Source: Thermoguttaceae bacterium (GTDB lineage: Bacteria; Planctomycetota; Planctomycetia; Pirellulales; Thermoguttaceae). Taken from it: a stretch of DNA of 59,034 bases. The first letter of the stretch is position 1, and each line of letters begins with the position of its first letter. Shown piece by piece: positions 34,968 to 44,005 of this stretch. The DNA is taken from positions 1 to 59,034 of the forward strand of contig JAFSDX010000231.1 in NCBI GenBank assembly GCA_017436025.1. Direction: 5' to 3'. Below the pieces are notes generated by a model. It was not told the origin of the DNA, did no database searches, and was given only the letters and a program-made list of their open reading frames with translations. A program made the translations under genes and the position numbers.

Positions 34968-36496
34968 TTTTTCCCGACGGCTTCCTGCGACGCAACGTCT
35001 TCCAATTTTTCCACCTCCGAAAAATCATATTTCGGCGCTTCCAACTCGACGATTCCGCCCTTCGCGAAACGCAACCCGCGCCAAACGCTCCAACCGATAA
35101 AGACGACCGTTACAACCGCCGCCAGCGCGTAAGCTTGGGGCAACTCAAGCCCAACCCCGACCGGGCCGCCGTGCGCCGTCGACGTCCACAAGATGTAACT
35201 AACGACGACAAACGTCATAAACGCGCCCGGAAGCGCCGCGATCCAACCCTTTTTCTTCAAGCCGTAAAGCCAAGTCGCGCCCGCCGCAAGGGTCGACGCC
35301 GCAAGGACTTGGTTCCCCCAAGCGAAGTAATTCCAAAGTTTGCCGAACGACGCCGCGTTTTGGTTCGACCACCAAAGGAGTCCGCAAATCGCCGCGATAA
35401 TCGGCGCGCAAATCGCCAGCCGCTTCGCGATCGGCTTTTGGTCGATTTTCATCATTTCCGCAAGAGTCAGGCGCATGCTCCGCATCGCGGTGTCGCCGGA
35501 GGTGATCGCCAGCACGACGACCGCGACGACCGTCGTTTTCCCGAGCCAAGAGCCGAGAAAATTCTCCGTAATCTTTGCCAACACGATGGTTGCATCCTGC
35601 TCCATCAGCGCCGAATCCAAGTTGTAAATCGCGAGCGCGGCGCCGGCCCAAATCATCGCGACGACGCCTTCGAGAACCATCATCCCGTAAAACGACGAGC
35701 GCGCTTGGCGTTCCGTCTTCATCGTGCGGGCGATGATCGGCGATTGCGTCGCGTGAAACCCGGACAAAATCCCGCAGGCGATCGTTACAAAGAGGCACGG
35801 GATAATAGGTTGCGTCAGTTTGCCCGCCTTAAACGCCTCCGACTCGGTCAAAATCGCCGGGTCGCCGAAACCGCGAAACAGGAGCGAAACCAACAGCGCG
35901 CCACTTCCGATCAACAGAACCGCGCCGAAAATCGGGTACAGCTTGCCGATGATCTTGTCGACCGGAAACATCGTCGCGACAATATAATAGAGAAAGATCG
36001 ACCCGACCGCGCCCCAAAAGAACGGGATGTTCGGCAGGAACGTTTTGTCGATCAGGTTCGCCGGAACGTTGATGAAAACGGCGACGACGAGCGCGAGCAG
36101 AAAGACGGTGAAAACGGAAAAGGCGCAGTAATAAACGTTGCCAAGCGTCAACTTAATAAAATACGGCAGGTTCGCGCCCCGGTTGCGCAGCGACGCCATC
36201 CCGGCGATGAAGTCGTGCGTCGCGCCGCCGATAATGTTCCCGATCGGAATCAGCAGAAAGACGATCGCGCCGAACTTAATCCCCGCGATTACGCCGATTA
36301 CCGGCCCGACGCCCGCGATGTTCAGCAGCTGAATCAACATATTTTTCCAGTGCGGCAAGACGACGTAATCGACCCCGTCCGCCTGCTTAATCGCCGGCGT
36401 CGTTCGGTCGTCCGGGCCCAAAACCGACTCGACGAAACGCCCGTAAGTCAAGTAACCGACGACCAATAGAACGATTCCCGTTAAAAACAGAAGCAT
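34964..36496 (-). CDS. cstA: Carbon starvation protein A family transporter
   Basis: A 510-residue polytopic membrane protein. CstA motifs are present: GPVIGVIAGIKFG near residue 62, IGGATHDFIAGMASLRNRG, CGILSGFHATQSPIIARTMKTE and TSGDTAMRSMRLTLAE. CstA/BtsT proteins import peptides or pyruvate. Here the gene runs into a secreted metalloprotease gene with a 4-base overlap and lies downstream of an M60 protease gene, which favours a peptide role. It is shorter than E. coli CstA (~700), like many CstA proteins outside enterobacteria. A strong AAGGAG site and a promoter (36629-36656) precede it. Confidence 0.94.
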   Translation of the reverse strand: MLLFLTGIVLLVVGYLTYGRFVESVLGPDDRTTPAIKQADGVDYVVLPHWKNMLIQLLNIAGVGPVIGVIAGIKFGAIVFLLIPIGNIIGGATHDFIAGMASLRNRGANLPYFIKLTLGNVYYCAFSVFTVFLLALVVAVFINVPANLIDKTFLPNIPFFWGAVGSIFLYYIVATMFPVDKIIGKLYPIFGAVLLIGSGALLVSLLFRGFGDPAILTESEAFKAGKLTQPIIPCLFVTIACGILSGFHATQSPIIARTMKTERQARSSFYGMMVLEGVVAMIWAGAALAIYNLDSALMEQDATIVLAKITENFLGSWLGKTTVVAVVVLAITSGDTAMRSMRLTLAEMMKIDQKPIAKRLAICAPIIAAICGLLWWSNQNAASFGKLWNYFAWGNQVLAASTLAAGATWLYGLKKKGWIAALPGAFMTFVVVSYILWTSTAHGGPVGVGLELPQAYALAAVVTVVFIGWSVWRGLRFAKGGIVELEAPKYDFSEVEKLEDVASQEAVGKK

Positions 36497-36785
36497 CGTT
36501 TTCTCCTTATTTCCCTTCGCTTTTTCGGCTCTTGCGAGTCGTAAATCTCCAATTCCGAAACGTTTAAGCGTTCGCGACTTTGCCCCGACGCCGCCGAAAC
36601 GACGCGCGGCGAAACGGTCGCTTTCCTTATTTTACCAAGCGACGCAAATTTGACAAGGCGCTCCCCCGGCGTCGCGCAAGAAACGCCGACCGGCGCCGCC
36701 CCCAACGTCGAGCGAACCTCGAACGCGGAAGCGACGCCGGTTTCAACGTCGCGCTAAACTAAGCCGTTAAACGACTTCGACGCTT
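36497..36785. other. 289-bp gap upstream of cstA
   Basis: It holds the cstA promoter. No terminator for the M60 gene is evident, so read-through into cstA is possible. Confidence 0.4.
36629..36656 (-). promoter_or_regulatory. cstA promoter TTGTCA-N16-TAAAAT
   Basis: On the minus strand, -35 TTGTCA (36656-36651) and -10 TAAAAT (36634-36629), 16 bases apart, about 130 bases before the cstA start. Confidence 0.68.
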
Positions 36786-39122
36786 TTATTTCGCGAACTC
36801 TTGCAGCTCTTCAGGAATCCAAACCGGGAGGTCTTTGATCGAGTCGCGGGCCGCTTGCGACGTCGGAACGCCCCACAATTCGAAGAACGGGCCGAGGTTT
36901 TTGCCGGTGTTGCGCGACATACGCGCCATCCATTGGTCGCGTTTTTGATCGTCGTTTTTCGGCAGTTCGGCTTGCGGCGCCTTGCGGTACTCGTCAACGG
37001 AGCGGATAAACGGTTCCCAACCAAAGGCTTCGAGCATTTGGACGGTCATTCCGAGCGCGAGGAACGGGTCGGACTTCCAAACTTCGAACGAGCGGCCTTC
37101 TTTTTCGACGTAACGCTTGAAGCGCTTGACGCGAGCCTCTTTCCCGATAGCGCCCGGACGCGAGTCGGCCGCGGCGATACCGTTCAGTTTTTCCATCACG
37201 TAAAGCGTGAAGTAGTTGACGGTTACTTCGGTCGAACCGGCGAACGTCCAGTGTCCGGATTGGTGGTTGTGCCCGAACTCGTGATAGAAGCCCCAGTTCC
37301 CTTGCTCCTTCAACTTCTTAGCGTCGGCGAGGTCGTTTTGAACGTCCATCCACGTCATCACCGGGTAACCGGAGTGCATATAACCGGCCGAAATTTGGCG
37401 GTCGCAGCAGATGCGTTCCGGGCGGTCGCGGCGCATCGGGGTCGAGGCAAACTCGGCGATGAAGTCGAGCGCGGCGTCCCAAACCATCATAAGTTCTTGC
37501 GGATCATCGAGTTTGCGAATCACCGACGACGGGAGCGTAACGACGACGTTCGTCCCTTGCAGTTCGGCCCAAGGCGCCGGATATTCGCGAATCTTCTTCC
37601 ATTCTTCCAGCGACGTTTCGCCGCGGACGAACCAAGGCGCCTTCACCGCGCCGGAGATTTCGACTTCGATTTCGCCCAAACCGGCGCCTTCGATTCCGCG
37701 CGGAACGACGACGTAAACCGGGCCGCCAAACGGGTTGGCGATTTCCATTTCCGGCGATTTGAGCGTTTTTTCGAGCGCGATTTCCGGGTAGCGCGTCCAA
37801 CTATTGTGATGCCAGTTCTTGTCGCGGTGCGCCCCAATGCGGATTTTCAGTTGACGCGGGAGCTTTTTGAAGGTCGCTTCGTCGACGCGAACGGTGATCT
37901 TTTCGCCCGGCGCGGCGTAAAGCCCGGTCGTGTTCCAGTCCGGAACGCCGGTCTTAATCGCGACCTTAACGCCTTGCAAACGCTCGGCTTCCGACGGAAC
38001 CGGGCCCGGAAAATCTTGCGACGCGGCAAGCGCCGGAACGTCGTCGGCGTCGGTCGTCCCGTCCATTTGCCCGGCGATATATTGGTCGGTTTGAATCGCG
38101 ATCGTCAAGCGAGCCAAGAGATTGTCGCTCTTGATCGGCGCTTTTTCGGTCGGAACGATTTCGTCGCCGCCGGACGCCAAGCGTTCGAACGCGCCGCGTT
38201 TTTCCTTCGGCAGGTGGCGATACGTCAACGACGCCGTCGACGAAATTTGACGCAACGTCGCCGCGTCGGTCGCCGCAAGTTCTTTTTCCGCGGCGTCTTT
38301 CGATTCGGCGAGCTTCTCAACGAAACGAACGACTTCGCCGCCGGACGCAAATTTCGGAATCGCCGCTTTCGCGTCGTACTCGTTCGCGCCGATCGGGTCG
38401 ACCGAGCCGTCCGCCCAAGCGAGTTCGACGCCGTGTTTCGTAAAGCTAGCGTTCCCGGCGTGATCGGTCAGGAAGTTTTTCCCCGGGTTCAGCTGAATCC
38501 AACCCCAACCGAGCGAACCGCCGACGAAACCGCCGCCGTTCTTGACGACGTCGAGCAAGTTGTCGAATTGGTCTTTCGGAATACTCGCGGCCGGGCCGAA
38601 CATTACGTCGAACGACTCCGGAACTTTGTCGACCGAAACGGCGTTAAATCCTTCTTTTTTCAAGAGTTCCGCCGTCGCCGGATTGCGCCAAACCGCGACG
38701 AGAATATCGGCGTTTTTCTTGTCGGCGTCCGCTCCGGCGGCCCAACGAACGACGTTCGTCACAAAACGTTGAGTCGACGGCGACGCGCCGATGCGTTCGG
38801 CGTTGCAGTAACCGTCGTGCCCGAAAACGACAACGCGTCCTTTCTCCGTAAACGCCGCCGCGACGAGGGGTTGCATAACGCCTTTTTCGTATTCGCCGAC
38901 GACGACCGGAAACGCCGAATCGCCAAGCGCGACGACCGGGCCCGGGGCTCCGCTCTTGACGAGCGCGACGACGCCGTCCGTCATCTGCGCGACCGCCGCC
39001 GCTTTATCTTCTTCGCTCGCGACGGGATTCGCCGCAAAAAGCGACGCCGCGCCGCAAAAAACCGCGCTTAACGTCAACGCCGAAACGCCGAACGCCCGCA
39101 GTCCAAACTCGTTAATTTTCAT
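36786..39122 (-). CDS. Secreted M60-family (enhancin/mucinase-like) metalloprotease
   Basis: A 778-residue exported protein (signal peptide about 1-30, LFAAN). An N-terminal Rossmann/GATase-like region (about 60-290; VFGHDGYCNAE, GGGFVGGSLGWGWIQ) resembles that of TCAF-type proteins. A beta-sandwich follows (about 385-510), then the M60 gluzincin domain with H614-E-FG-H618 and the third ligand Glu632 in GSTEVTVN. M60 peptidases in gut bacteria cut mucin-type O-glycoproteins, so this gene points to a host-associated life. The AGAGG site is reasonable, and a near-palindrome lies 32 bases upstream. cstA and another protease follow on the same strand. Confidence 0.93.
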   Translation of the reverse strand: MKINEFGLRAFGVSALTLSAVFCGAASLFAANPVASEEDKAAAVAQMTDGVVALVKSGAPGPVVALGDSAFPVVVGEYEKGVMQPLVAAAFTEKGRVVVFGHDGYCNAERIGASPSTQRFVTNVVRWAAGADADKKNADILVAVWRNPATAELLKKEGFNAVSVDKVPESFDVMFGPAASIPKDQFDNLLDVVKNGGGFVGGSLGWGWIQLNPGKNFLTDHAGNASFTKHGVELAWADGSVDPIGANEYDAKAAIPKFASGGEVVRFVEKLAESKDAAEKELAATDAATLRQISSTASLTYRHLPKEKRGAFERLASGGDEIVPTEKAPIKSDNLLARLTIAIQTDQYIAGQMDGTTDADDVPALAASQDFPGPVPSEAERLQGVKVAIKTGVPDWNTTGLYAAPGEKITVRVDEATFKKLPRQLKIRIGAHRDKNWHHNSWTRYPEIALEKTLKSPEMEIANPFGGPVYVVVPRGIEGAGLGEIEVEISGAVKAPWFVRGETSLEEWKKIREYPAPWAELQGTNVVVTLPSSVIRKLDDPQELMMVWDAALDFIAEFASTPMRRDRPERICCDRQISAGYMHSGYPVMTWMDVQNDLADAKKLKEQGNWGFYHEFGHNHQSGHWTFAGSTEVTVNYFTLYVMEKLNGIAAADSRPGAIGKEARVKRFKRYVEKEGRSFEVWKSDPFLALGMTVQMLEAFGWEPFIRSVDEYRKAPQAELPKNDDQKRDQWMARMSRNTGKNLGPFFELWGVPTSQAARDSIKDLPVWIPEELQEFAK

Positions 39123-39153
39123 CGAGTTCGCCTCTTTGTAAATATTGTTATTT

Positions 39154-39165
39154 GGTTAGTTAACC
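39154..39165. promoter_or_regulatory. Near-palindrome GGTTAGTTAACC upstream of M60 gene
   Basis: One mismatch from a perfect 12-bp dyad, 32 bases before the M60 start. It could be an operator; no partner regulator is known here. Confidence 0.3.
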
Positions 39166-39273
39166 GAACGTCGACCGCGACGAGCGCCCGCCGAAGTCGA
39201 CGTTCGAAATTTTGCCGTTATTCCAACGCGTCGCGACATTTCGTCGCCAACGCGCCGTCTTTCCGCAACTCGT

Positions 39274-39939
39274 TCAATCGTCGAACGTTCCGACCGATTG
39301 CGAATGCGAGTCGAAACTCGTCAAAAATTCGACGATTTCGAGCGCGTCGTCGGTAAAATCGCGGAAGTAAAGTTTGCGAATTTGGTCGAGGATAAAACGC
39401 TTTTGCGCGCCGGTCGGAACGGTCGGAAACTGCGCTTTTTCAAGGATTTCCGTCTCGACGCGTCCAAGAGCCAACAAGACGCCGCGCCCGGTCAAGCTCC
39501 AAAAACGCATCGCCTTCAAGCGTCGACCGTTATCCGTCTGCGCGACGCGGCCCTCGGCGAGAACGAATTCGCCCAAATCCGGAATTAAACCCGGCGAACG
39601 CTTGACTTGCGAAAAACCGTTTCCGACGTTGAGCATCCAGCCTTCGCCCGACTTCCAATAAGCGACGAGCTTGTCGCTCCCGACGACGAAGTAAAGGTCG
39701 TCCGGACGCAAGCGCCGCATTTTCAAGCCTTCCGTCGCCGGAGCCGCCGCGTCGGTCGCAGCCGAAGTCGGAGCGGTCGGCGGAGCTTTAACCGGTTGCG
39801 ATTTCGGCGCTTGCGGTTGCGCCGCCGGTTCGATCAAAATCGGTTGACGACACTTCGGACAACGCCGCGTTTGGCCGCGCAACTCGTCCTTAGCGTCGAT
39901 TTTACTTCCGCAACTTCCGCAAATCACACGAATAGCCAT
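39274..39939 (-). CDS. Zinc-ribbon protein of unknown function
   Basis: A 221-residue cytosolic protein. Residues 3-36 form a zinc ribbon: C-x2-C (ICGSCGSK) and C-x2-C (RRCPKCRQ), a layout frequent in planctomycete proteins. A Pro/Ala/Gln linker (about 40-75) leads to an ordered C-terminal domain of about 140 residues (LYFVVGSDKLVAYWKSGEGW...) with no family that I recognise. The frame extends 36 residues upstream but the chosen ATG (MAIRVICG) starts the ribbon and has a GGGGAAAG site. Function unknown; not obviously linked to its neighbours. Confidence 0.8.
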   Translation of the reverse strand: MAIRVICGSCGSKIDAKDELRGQTRRCPKCRQPILIEPAAQPQAPKSQPVKAPPTAPTSAATDAAAPATEGLKMRRLRPDDLYFVVGSDKLVAYWKSGEGWMLNVGNGFSQVKRSPGLIPDLGEFVLAEGRVAQTDNGRRLKAMRFWSLTGRGVLLALGRVETEILEKAQFPTVPTGAQKRFILDQIRKLYFRDFTDDALEIVEFLTSFDSHSQSVGTFDD

Positions 39940-40101
39940 CGCTTTCCCCTTTATTTTACCGATTTTACGCGCCTCGCCGAACGTTCGAGCGACGCCGACG
40001 CGAAACTTTCGTTTCTCTAATTTTAACCGTTTCGCGCAAATTTTCAAGCGGTTCGCGCAAATTTCGAGCGTATTTTGGCCCGCGCTCGCCGCATTTCATC
40101 G

Positions 40102-41136
40102 TCAACAGTCGTTTTCGGCGAGATAACCCAATATTTCGTCGAGGTTTGCGTCGCAAGAATGAATCGCGACGACGCGCTTCGTCTTCATATTAATATACAA
40201 AAACTGACCGCGCATCCCGCCCTTGCCAAACGCAAAGCCCGAATCGCCAACCGGATGCAACTCGAAACCGCGCTTCAACACTTCGTCGACCGCCGCCTCG
40301 GAGAGGAAACGTTTTCCGTCGTAAACGCCGCGATTAACGTACATTACGCCGAGCTTCGCCATATCCTCCGTCGAGATATACATCCCGGTCGCGCCGATCG
40401 GAAAGCCTTGCGGGCACTTAGAAAACGCGCATTCGGCGAACTTCGTCGGCGCCAGCAGTTCGCGCATAAGGAAGTCGTCGAGCCGTTCCCCGGTTTTCGC
40501 CGAAACGATTCGCGAAACCAAATAAAACGCCGCGTCGCTGTAAACGTTTTTTTCGCCGGGTTTATACTTCAACGGTCGTTCAAGAACGAGCCGCAAATAA
40601 TCTTGCGACGCCCAGTCGTTCGGGTTTTCCGCGTCGATATCGAGAAAGCCGCGCCCAAAACCGACGCGATGCGTCATCGCGTCGGAAATCTTGACGTCGC
40701 GCCATTTCGGATCGAAATTTTCCGGAAATTTCTCTTCAAAAATCGGAAAAACCGGCTCGTCGACGTCGAGAACGCCGCGGTCCTGCAACATCATAACCGC
40801 CGTAACCGCAAAGAGTTTCGCGACGGAGTACGTGTTTTGACTTCGCGACGCCGGGCGAACTTGCTTCGTTCGCGAAACGCCGTCGCAAACTTCGCAAACC
40901 GCGTAAACGCGACCGTCTTTCTCGGCCAATTCGACCAACTTATCAAGCATCGGTTTCGACGCCGCGTCGTTCATCTCTGTTTCTCCGTTAACTTCCGACG
41001 CCGACGCGACTTCCGCTCCGCCGTTTTTCGCGTTTTCGTCGAACCCGCAAACCGCGACGACTCCGTTGTTACTTAACGTCGCGACGCCGCCGAAAAGCGC
41101 GAGCGCCAACGCTATCTTTCGCCAATTCGCTTTCAT
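40102..41136 (-). CDS. Serine hydrolase, class C beta-lactamase-like fold
   Basis: A 344-residue exported protein (hydrophobic signal about 6-28). The beta-lactamase/DD-peptidase motifs are S104-VA-K107 (NTYSVAKLFAV) and Y199-S-D201 (NVYSDAAFY, an Asp in place of the common Asn), with a late GKGGMRGQ in the position of KTG. The family includes carboxylesterases, D-amino-acid peptidases and true beta-lactamases; nothing marks this one as an antibiotic resistance enzyme. The N-terminal linker contains MNDAASKP from the dispersed 11-mer. It starts 28 bases after the tyrosine phosphatase gene on the same strand and is probably in one transcript with it and SulP. Confidence 0.87.
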   Translation of the reverse strand: MKANWRKIALALALFGGVATLSNNGVVAVCGFDENAKNGGAEVASASEVNGETEMNDAASKPMLDKLVELAEKDGRVYAVCEVCDGVSRTKQVRPASRSQNTYSVAKLFAVTAVMMLQDRGVLDVDEPVFPIFEEKFPENFDPKWRDVKISDAMTHRVGFGRGFLDIDAENPNDWASQDYLRLVLERPLKYKPGEKNVYSDAAFYLVSRIVSAKTGERLDDFLMRELLAPTKFAECAFSKCPQGFPIGATGMYISTEDMAKLGVMYVNRGVYDGKRFLSEAAVDEVLKRGFELHPVGDSGFAFGKGGMRGQFLYINMKTKRVVAIHSCDANLDEILGYLAENDC

Positions 41137-41164
41137 TATTACTCTCCGTCGCTTGTCAAAAGCG

Positions 41165-41671
41165 TTACTCTTTTTGCGTCAAATAGTTAAGCAAACCTTC
41201 GCACCCGGCGAGAACGTCGTTCCAAGCGGCGTCGAAGTCGTTCGTGTACCAAGGGTCGACCAAATCGCGCGGGTCGTCGGTATAATCGAGCAAAAGCGAA
41301 ACCTTGTCTTCGCGTCCCTTAGGACAGACGCGCATCATATTGCGGCGGTTCCAGTCGTCCATTCCGATCAGCATATCCCAACGCTCGAAGTCGTCGGGAC
41401 GAAGGCGACGAGCCGTTTTACCCGCGCAAGAAATCCCGTGTTCGCTTAACTTACGTCGAGCCGGCGGGTACACCGGGTTGCCCAGTTCCTCGGCGCTCGT
41501 CGCGGCGGAAGCGATCTCGAATTCGTCGGCGCGCCCCGCCTTCGCGACCAAATCTTTCATCGCAAACTCCGCCATCGGACTGCGGCAAATGTTCCCGTGG
41601 CAAACGAATAGTAAGGCCAACCGCCCCTCCCGACGAGGGACGACGTTAGGTTGCTTGGAGTCAAAACGCAT
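41165..41671 (-). CDS. Low-molecular-weight protein tyrosine phosphatase
   Basis: A 168-residue cytosolic phosphatase. The P-loop C24-HGNIC-R30 followed by SP is the CX5R(S/T) signature near the N-terminus, and the general acid is Asp139 in VDPWY. It removes phosphate from tyrosine (sometimes arginine) residues; in many bacteria it regulates polysaccharide export, though no tyrosine kinase gene is seen here. Its ATG overlaps the SulP stop codon (TGATG), so translation is coupled to the transporter. Its codon use is native in style, unlike the SulP gene it overlaps. Confidence 0.95.
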   Translation of the reverse strand: MRFDSKQPNVVPRREGRLALLFVCHGNICRSPMAEFAMKDLVAKAGRADEFEIASAATSAEELGNPVYPPARRKLSEHGISCAGKTARRLRPDDFERWDMLIGMDDWNRRNMMRVCPKGREDKVSLLLDYTDDPRDLVDPWYTNDFDAAWNDVLAGCEGLLNYLTQKE

Positions 41672-43317
41672 CAGGCTGCCTTCGCTTTCTTTTCTAACAG
41701 TTCTAAAATGGCCAGGTCGGCGCTCCCGTAGTAGGCGGTTTCGCCCATATGCTCCGTAACGCCCGCGCGGTCAAAATAGCCGCGAACCTGTTCGGCGACG
41801 CCGCAGAACACCACGGTCTTTCCCCGTCGTTTCAGGGCTTCGCAGGTCTCCAGCATCGCCTGAGCGCCGGACAAGTCCACGCTGGACATACCGCGCAGGG
41901 AGAGAATGAGATAGTCGAACCTGTCGGCCTCTTTCATACGGTGGACGAATTCGTCGACGTCGCCGAAGAAGAGGGCTCCGGTAACATAAGCCATGCCGCA
42001 ACGCTCATTCGCATGATCGGCGACGGGACGGTTAGACACGCGAGCGGGATCGATGTCGGAGAACTCGATTTTGATTCGGCTGGAGTTCACCATAAACAGG
42101 ATCGCGGAGTAGACGACGCCCATAATGATAGCGACGGTCAGATCGAACAGCACGGTTGCGATCAAGGTGATCACGAACTGACTTATCGCGGACTTGAAGC
42201 GGCGGGCGAAGATGTAGCGGACGCCCTCCCACTCGTTCATGCGCCACGCCGTAACGATCAACACGCCGGCCAGCGCGGCTAACGGCAACTTCGCCATAAC
42301 GTCGCCCAGCAGGAACATCGAGGCCAGCAGAAACACGGAATGAAACACGCTGGTCAGACGCGTCTGCTGACCGGACTTAACGGCCACGCTGGTGCGGGCG
42401 ATCGCCGCGGTGGCGGGCACGCCGCCCATCAGAGGCAGCAACATATTGCCGACGCCCTGCGCGATCAGCTCCTGGTCGGCGCAGAAGTTTTCGTTCTTCA
42501 TACGGGCGGCGGAGGCGCCGCACAGCAGACTTTCGATCATACCGAGAGCGGCGATGGTGATCACGGGAGACGTCAAATCGGAGACCATCTCGACGCTCAA
42601 ACCGGACAGACTCAGGCGATCCTCCAACCACAGAGTCTTGGGGAGGTCGCCCACCGCGGCGAGGGAATCCATATCGCAAACAATGGAGACGACGGCGGCG
42701 ACGACGACGCCCACCAGAGAGCCGGGAACCTTGGCCCCCCACTTCTTGGGCCACGCCAGCATCACGACAACCACCAGAACGCCAACGCTCACGGCTTCCG
42801 GGTTGGGGTGGAAACCCAGACGACCGTAAGAGGCCAACTTCTCCAAAGCGGTGGCGCCCTCGGAAACCGTGCCGAAGAAGGCGTCGATCTGGCCCAGAGC
42901 AATGATGACGGCGATACCGGAGGTAAAGCCCATAATCACAGGCATAGGAATAAAGCTGATGAGACGGCCTAACTTCAACATACCGGCCGCCAGCATTAAC
43001 GCGCCGGCGGCGAAGCAGGCCAAGAACACGCCCTGCAGACCGTGCTGCGCCACGACGCCGATCAACACGGCGCTCATAGCTCCGGTCGGCCCGGATACCT
43101 GATAGGAAGCGCCGCCCAAAACGGCGATAACGACGCCGGCCACAATGGCGGTAACCAGACCGGCGGCCGCGGTGGCGCCGGAGCTGACGCCGAAAGCCAG
43201 AGCCAACGGCAACGCCACGGCGCAGACCGTCAGACCGGCCATCATATCCTTGGTCAGCCTAGCGACGTTATATCCGGAAAACTCCCGCTTCACCCCTTGA
43301 ACAAACTGTGAGATCAT
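41671..43317 (-). CDS. SulP-family anion transporter with STAS domain
   Basis: A 548-residue membrane protein. The SulP transmembrane core (about 15-410) carries LPLALAFGVSSGATAAAGLVTAIVAG-type sequence in the first helices and GASYQVSGPTGAMSAVL in the third. A C-terminal STAS domain (about 440-545; LSLRGMSSVDLSGAQAMLETCEALKRRG) is cytoplasmic. The family imports sulfate, bicarbonate, dicarboxylates or chloride; the ion cannot be told. Base and codon use differ from the neighbours: more CAG for Gln, CTG for Leu, GTG for Val and GGC/GCC runs, and less GTCGAC wording. This and its own promoter suggest recent transfer. GGAGAGG precedes the ATG. The stop overlaps the start of the phosphatase gene. 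Confidence 0.95.
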   Translation of the reverse strand: MISQFVQGVKREFSGYNVARLTKDMMAGLTVCAVALPLALAFGVSSGATAAAGLVTAIVAGVVIAVLGGASYQVSGPTGAMSAVLIGVVAQHGLQGVFLACFAAGALMLAAGMLKLGRLISFIPMPVIMGFTSGIAVIIALGQIDAFFGTVSEGATALEKLASYGRLGFHPNPEAVSVGVLVVVVMLAWPKKWGAKVPGSLVGVVVAAVVSIVCDMDSLAAVGDLPKTLWLEDRLSLSGLSVEMVSDLTSPVITIAALGMIESLLCGASAARMKNENFCADQELIAQGVGNMLLPLMGGVPATAAIARTSVAVKSGQQTRLTSVFHSVFLLASMFLLGDVMAKLPLAALAGVLIVTAWRMNEWEGVRYIFARRFKSAISQFVITLIATVLFDLTVAIIMGVVYSAILFMVNSSRIKIEFSDIDPARVSNRPVADHANERCGMAYVTGALFFGDVDEFVHRMKEADRFDYLILSLRGMSSVDLSGAQAMLETCEALKRRGKTVVFCGVAEQVRGYFDRAGVTEHMGETAYYGSADLAILELLEKKAKAA

Positions 43318-43362
43318 TTGAATTGCCTCTCCAAAATATTTTTAACCCAAGTCTATTCCCTC

Positions 43363-43390
43363 ACTATACCACAGCCTTTCAAGAAATCAA
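43363..43390 (-). promoter_or_regulatory. SulP promoter TTGATT-N16-TATAGT
   Basis: On the minus strand, -35 TTGATT (43390-43385) and -10 TATAGT (43368-43363), about 45 bases before the SulP ATG. Confidence 0.68.
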
Positions 43391-43890
43391 GAAGAAAAAC
43401 GACGAAACATCTCTCCGAAGTTCCCGGAGCTCACAGAGTTCCGCCGATAAGGCAAATCGTTGAAACGGATGAACCGACGCTTCCCGTCCCCGTTCGCCAA
43501 CGGCGCGCCTCCGACCGCAAGAGGATTCCGGGAACGCAATAGTCGCCGTCGGCGTCGTCGCAACCGCGTTATTTCCGCTCGATCGCGGCGTTGATTTTCT
43601 CATTTCCGCAACGGAATTACGCGTCCGCCACGTCTGAATTTTGGTAAACCTTTACTAAATCTTTGGTTATTTGAAGAGCGAACCGCAATGGAACCGCGAC
43701 GATGGGAAAAAAGAAGGAAATTGGGGCCCTTTCGTCGACGGCGACAAATCCTCCCGCGGCAAACGCGAACCCAATCTTTTTCGTCGCCGGTCTTCGGCAA
43801 ACGCTCCGCTTACGTTAAGTTCTCGCGACGGCTCTTTGATTTTCCATTTTTCGCGCCGTTAATCTCTGTCCCGCCGTTTCCAAACGGTTA

Positions 43891-43931
43891 GACGAGGCCG
43901 ACGCTTCTCGTTTACGCGTCGGCGCCTCGTC
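43891..43931 (-). terminator. GC-rich hairpin after the glycosidase-like gene
   Basis: GACGAGGCCGACGC (43891-43904) pairs with GCGTCGGCGCCTCGTC (43916-43931) with a two-base bulge. No T run follows on the minus strand, so termination efficiency is uncertain. Confidence 0.45.
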
Positions 43932-44005
43932 GCTTAAATCGGCGAAAAACGCCGCGCCGATTAACAAGCGTTAAACGACGCGACGTCGTTACTAATGACG
44001 CCGCG

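Larger units (their letters stand above)
43318..44005. other. 688-bp gap
   Basis: It contains the SulP promoter (43363-43390) at the left and a hairpin (43891-43931) at the right. Between them I find no convincing gene: frames on both strands are short and Arg/Phe-rich. GACGCCGCGTC overlaps the stop of the glycosidase-like gene at 43997-44007. Confidence 0.45.

Noticed and set aside
34724..36469. Long plus-strand open frame opposite cstA
   Set aside because: It is Arg/Gln/Asp-rich shadow sequence; the other strand is an obvious transporter.
36801..39071. 756-codon plus-strand open frame opposite the M60 gene
   Set aside because: The Arg/Phe-rich composition is a by-product of codon bias; the minus strand encodes a clear M60 protease.
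40102..41136. Antibiotic-resistance beta-lactamase
   Set aside because: The motif set (SVAK, YSD, no KTG) is generic for serine hydrolases of this fold; there is no evidence for drug hydrolysis.
43600..43891. Small genes in the gap right of SulP
   Set aside because: Short frames on both strands are Arg-rich, with no ribosome site or family resemblance.
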